Shown here: positions 2,700 through 5,127 of the stretch, piece by piece
Position numbering within the stretch: the first letter of the stretch is position 1
How the letters are laid out: each line of letters begins with the position of its first letter
The notes under the pieces: generated by a model
Database searches by the model: none
What the model saw: only the letters and a program-made list of their open reading frames with translations
What the model was told of the DNA's origin: nothing
Position numbers and translations under genes: made by a program
Origin: an uncultured Bacilli bacterium
GTDB lineage: Bacteria > Bacillota_I > Bacilli_A > RF39 > UBA660
Assembly (NCBI GenBank): GCA_947623645.1
Contig: CANQHK010000131.1
Coordinates: 1-5,127, forward strand
Length of the DNA stretch: 5,127 nucleotides
Direction of reading: 5' to 3'

Positions 2700-5127
2700 C
2701 TAATAATTAGAAAATGATCTTTGTACCTCTGTAGCCTCTGTATAATTTTCATTGGATAGTATAATTAGTAGTGGAACAATGTTCCCGTTTGCACCAGAAG
2801 TGAGCCGCATCCTCATAAATAAGGATACTTGTTTATAATTGGTACTTAGGCTAGCTTTATAAAGGGATTTGTTGTCCATTTCAGTAAAAGAACTAATACT
2901 ATCACCCGAATATACTGCAGAAGTCATATAAAATGATTTAGTAAAAAGATCTAACCTAGAATCAGTTGCTATATATATATAAGAATATCCATTTGTGGAA
3001 AATAATCCTGACCAAAGATCAAAAAGTATTTCAACTGCTGTGCTAACAGATAAAGTAAATTTAAAAGAACCAGGGTCAAAAGTAGCGCTAAAATATTGAC
3101 CATATATTTTTCTTCCAGTTCCTGGTGATCCTACAATTGACTCTCCCGTTTTTAATCTGGTTTGTGAAGCGGTCCAACTCCATTCATTAGAAAACTCATT
3201 TCTGCTAGAACTATTAGAATATATAATATTATCATAGTGAGCATATAAAGTTTGATTTTGAGTTATTGAAACGGTTGTCGTATCTTCTATTTTGGTTCCT
3301 CCTGTAGCGCTAGTAAACCATCCGGCAAATGAATAATGACTTAATGATTTTCGTGCATGTGGTAAAGTTCCATAAGTACTATTATAAGTTACAGTTAAAG
3401 TAGATGGCCCGGAAGAAATTTTCCCATCATTAGGGTCAAATGTTACTACGTATTTGTTTGCTTCCCAATTAGCATATAACGTTTGAGGTCCAGTAATCGT
3501 TACAGATGTGTTATTTTCAATCTTGTTTCCACTTCCACCTGTTTCTGTATACCAACCTAGAAATTTATATCCTGTTTTGGTTGGTGTTGGTAAACTTTGA
3601 TAAGTAGAGCCATACGTTACTGTTAGGGTAGATGGATTTACACTTCCTCCATCAGCATTAAATGTTACTGTATAAGTGTTGGCTTCCCAACCAGCATATA
3701 ACGTTTGTGCAGAAGTAATCGTTACAGTTGTGGAATTTTCAATCTTACTTCCAGTTCCATTCGCTCCTGTGTACCAACCTAGAAATTTATATCCTGTTTT
3801 GGTTGGAGTTGGTAAACTTTTGTAAGTAGAGCCATAGGTTACAGTTAACGTAGATGTATTTACACTTCCTCCACTTGCATCAAAGGTTACTACATAATTG
3901 TTTGCTTGCCATCCTGCTGTTAGGGTCACATCACTGGTTTCCATCGTAAATACATTATTTGCTAAAGTTCCTCCACTCCATCCTGTAAAACTATGCCCTG
4001 TTTTGGTCGGATTGGCAATTGTTTTGGTTTCTTCATAATACATTGAATAAGTGGTGTCATTAGTTGTATTATTATAAGAACCTCCATTTGGTTTTACAAT
4101 TAAATTATGTTTATCTCTCGTATAATTATAGTTTACTACATTCTTTTGTGGAGGAGTAGAATCTACTTGAATCGTTAGAGTTTGCTTTCCTGGTGCAGTA
4201 AACCCTGTATAACTTTTTAAATCAGGGGTTATTTGCGTTCCAAATGCTTTCTCTCCTTGATCTGTATCTGCTTCTACTAATGTATATCCATTTCCACCAA
4301 TATTTTGTTTATTGTGGTAAACAATCCATGGATAGTTGTTAACTTCCCATTTTGCTTTCAAAGTGGCATCTCCTGGTCCTATAGTAAAGGTTGTTGATTC
4401 TAAATTTCCTTCTCCTGTTTTTTCCCATCCTGTAAAAGTATATCCTTCTCTTTTTGGATTTGGAATATCCGTACTTTTTAAATATTCTAGTTCGATTGGT
4501 GTTTTACTATTACTTTCTTTCCAAGTTCCTCCATTTGGATCAACCGTTAGAGTATAGGTATTAATTTTCCATTTTGCTGTTAAACTGGCATCTTCACTTC
4601 CCATTTTGAAGACTCTATCTTTTATACTGCTATCTTCTCCTTTGATTACCCATTCTTGGAAAGTATATCCAACTCTTGTTGGATCTTCTATTGCTTTTTC
4701 CTGTTCATATTCTAATATCATCCTTTGTTCTGCTGTTAAATCTTTCCAAGTTCCTTCATTTGGATTTACTGTTAACGTATAAGAATTTCTATTCCAATGA
4801 GCTTGTAATGTTATATCCCCACCACTTGGTACAATACTTGCATCTGTTATTAGTTCGTTCCCATTATACCATCCATTAAAAGTATGTCCTTTTTTGGTAG
4901 GTGTTGGTAAACTTCCATAGCTTTTGTTTTCTGTTACTTCAATACTTTCTTCTGTACTTCCTCCATCTGTATCAAAGGTTACAGTATACGTTGCTAAAGC
5001 AATATTTTGCCCAGCTTTAACTTCTATTTTATAGCTTAAACTTTTATTTTTGATGATGTTATCATCGGTTATATCTTTGTCTATCCATAGTCTTAAACTA
5101 TAATCCTTAGTCGTTTTTCCTGGAATC
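2700..5127 (-). CDS. InlB B-repeat-containing surface protein, C-terminal 808 residues (start outside window)
   Basis: The frame is open to the window edge with no stop; the Met at 4721 is internal (residue 136 of the fragment). Residues 1-46 include DYSLRLWIDKD and KIEVKAG. Seven repeats of the Listeria-Bacteroides/InlB B-repeat type (Flg_new/TIGR02543-like) follow at about 47-111, 116-186, 191-260, 340-406, 411-480, 485-554 and 559-631. Each has a YxVTFDxxGG-like start, a P-x(3-4)-G-Y/H-x-F-x-GW centre and a closing L-x-A-x-W (AHY in the last). Between the third and fourth lies a different module (265-337: YPWIVYHNKQN... TLVEADTDQG... YTGFTAPGKQT... NYNYTR). Residues 632-808 are unrecognised. 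The fragment contains no Cys, no LPxTG motif and no C-terminal membrane helix. B-repeats are small beta-rich ubiquitin-like modules of extracellular proteins that act as stalks or in adhesion. An exported surface role is therefore likely, but signal and anchor, if present, lie upstream. The stop is TAG. Confidence 0.88.
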   Translation of the reverse strand, partial: IPGKTTKDYSLRLWIDKDITDDNIIKNKSLSYKIEVKAGQNIALATYTVTFDTDGGSTEESIEVTENKSYGSLPTPTKKGHTFNGWYNGNELITDASIVPSGGDITLQAHWNRNSYTLTVNPNEGTWKDLTAEQRMILEYEQEKAIEDPTRVGYTFQEWVIKGEDSSIKDRVFKMGSEDASLTAKWKINTYTLTVDPNGGTWKESNSKTPIELEYLKSTDIPNPKREGYTFTGWEKTGEGNLESTTFTIGPGDATLKAKWEVNNYPWIVYHNKQNIGGNGYTLVEADTDQGEKAFGTQITPDLKSYTGFTAPGKQTLTIQVDSTPPQKNVVNYNYTRDKHNLIVKPNGGSYNNTTNDTTYSMYYEETKTIANPTKTGHSFTGWSGGTLANNVFTMETSDVTLTAGWQANNYVVTFDASGGSVNTSTLTVTYGSTYKSLPTPTKTGYKFLGWYTGANGTGSKIENSTTVTITSAQTLYAGWEANTYTVTFNADGGSVNPSTLTVTYGSTYQSLPTPTKTGYKFLGWYTETGGSGNKIENNTSVTITGPQTLYANWEANKYVVTFDPNDGKISSGPSTLTVTYNSTYGTLPHARKSLSHYSFAGWFTSATGGTKIEDTTTVSITQNQTLYAHYDNIIYSNSSSRNEFSNEWSWTASQTRLKTGESIVGSPGTGRKIYGQYFSATFDPGSFKFTLSVSTAVEILFDLWSGLFSTNGYSYIYIATDSRLDLFTKSFYMTSAVYSGDSISSFTEMDNKSLYKASLSTNYKQVSLFMRMRLTSGANGNIVPLLIILSNENYTEATEVQRSFSNY
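3234..4988 (-). repeat. Array of seven InlB-type B-repeats (65-73 aa each) interrupted by one divergent module
   Basis: Nucleotide extents are: R1 4794-4988, R2 4569-4781, R3 4347-4556, divergent module 4116-4334, R4 3909-4109, R5 3687-3896, R6 3465-3674, R7 3234-3452. Short linkers such as EAN, QAN and KIN join them. R2, R3 and R4 end in a FxM/I-x(3)-D-x-x-LxAxW form. R5, R6 and R7 have an inserted KIEN/KIED-T-x-V-x-I-T-x-x-QTLYA form. R1 is intermediate. Confidence 0.85.
3465..3896 (-). repeat. Recent tandem duplication: B-repeats R5 and R6, 222-bp period
   Basis: The two copies are in phase with a 222-bp (74-codon) period. At protein level 55 of 70 aligned residues are identical, including STLTVTYGSTY and SLPTPTKTGYKFLGWYT. 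At DNA level, 3550-3584 is identical to 3772-3806 (35 bases), with long further matches on both sides. This is much closer than any other pair in the array. Confidence 0.85.

Noticed and set aside
2700..2790. C-terminal sorting signal or membrane anchor in the surface protein
   Set aside because: There is no LPxTG-like motif and no basic tail. The only hydrophobic run (IVPLLIILS) is nine residues, too short to span a membrane.
3465..3896. Possible CRISPR or intergenic repeat array, prompted by the recurring identical blocks
   Set aside because: The repeats have a 222-bp coding period, stay in frame and encode a known protein module.
4336..4879. Two short plus-strand open frames (4336-4557 and 4676-4879) opposite the repeat protein
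   Set aside because: Both are antisense to well-defined B-repeats, lack ribosome sites and recur because the repeats recur.
1..5127. Mycoplasma-type genetic code (TGA as Trp)
   Set aside because: Trp codons in all genes are TGG, and no gene has an in-frame TGA. The AT-rich composition alone does not call for code 4.

Overview
The window is low-GC DNA with strong Shine-Dalgarno sites. Trp is read from TGG, there are no in-frame TGA codons, and the visible stops are TAA and TAG. This suggests a low-GC Firmicutes/Bacilli genome, possibly a gut Mollicutes-related lineage that kept the standard code. The lineage is inferred from composition and gene types only. No phage, plasmid, CRISPR or RNA genes were seen.

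Layout. (1) Positions 1-1388, plus strand: the 3' part of tmcAL (tRNA-Met wobble-cytidine acetate ligase, start outside the window), then 3 nt later a 108-aa protein of unknown function that probably shares its transcript. (2) 1391-2203, minus strand: a 270-aa charged, coiled-coil protein with one C-terminal membrane anchor. It converges on the previous gene with a 2-nt gap. (3) 2204-2323: a compact divergent intergenic region with back-to-back sigma-A-type promoters. (4) 2324-2530, plus strand: a 68-aa single-[4Fe-4S] ferredoxin ending in a small hairpin terminator whose loop holds the stop codon. (5) 2531-2699: a non-coding gap with a possible short gene remnant and a stem-loop. (6) 2700-5127, minus strand: the C-terminal 808 residues of a large surface-type protein. 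It carries seven InlB/Listeria-Bacteroides-type B-repeats, one divergent inserted module and an unrecognised 177-residue C-terminal region. The reading frame is open to the window edge, so the ATG at 4721 is internal.

The genes do not form one evident pathway. tmcAL and the ferredoxin are housekeeping functions, and the repeat protein is the accessory-looking element. The points most worth following up are the organisation of the repeat protein (two repeat classes, a recent tandem duplication, an unknown C-terminus without an anchor) and the tail-anchored acidic coiled-coil protein. I see no clear evidence for a new multi-gene system in this window.
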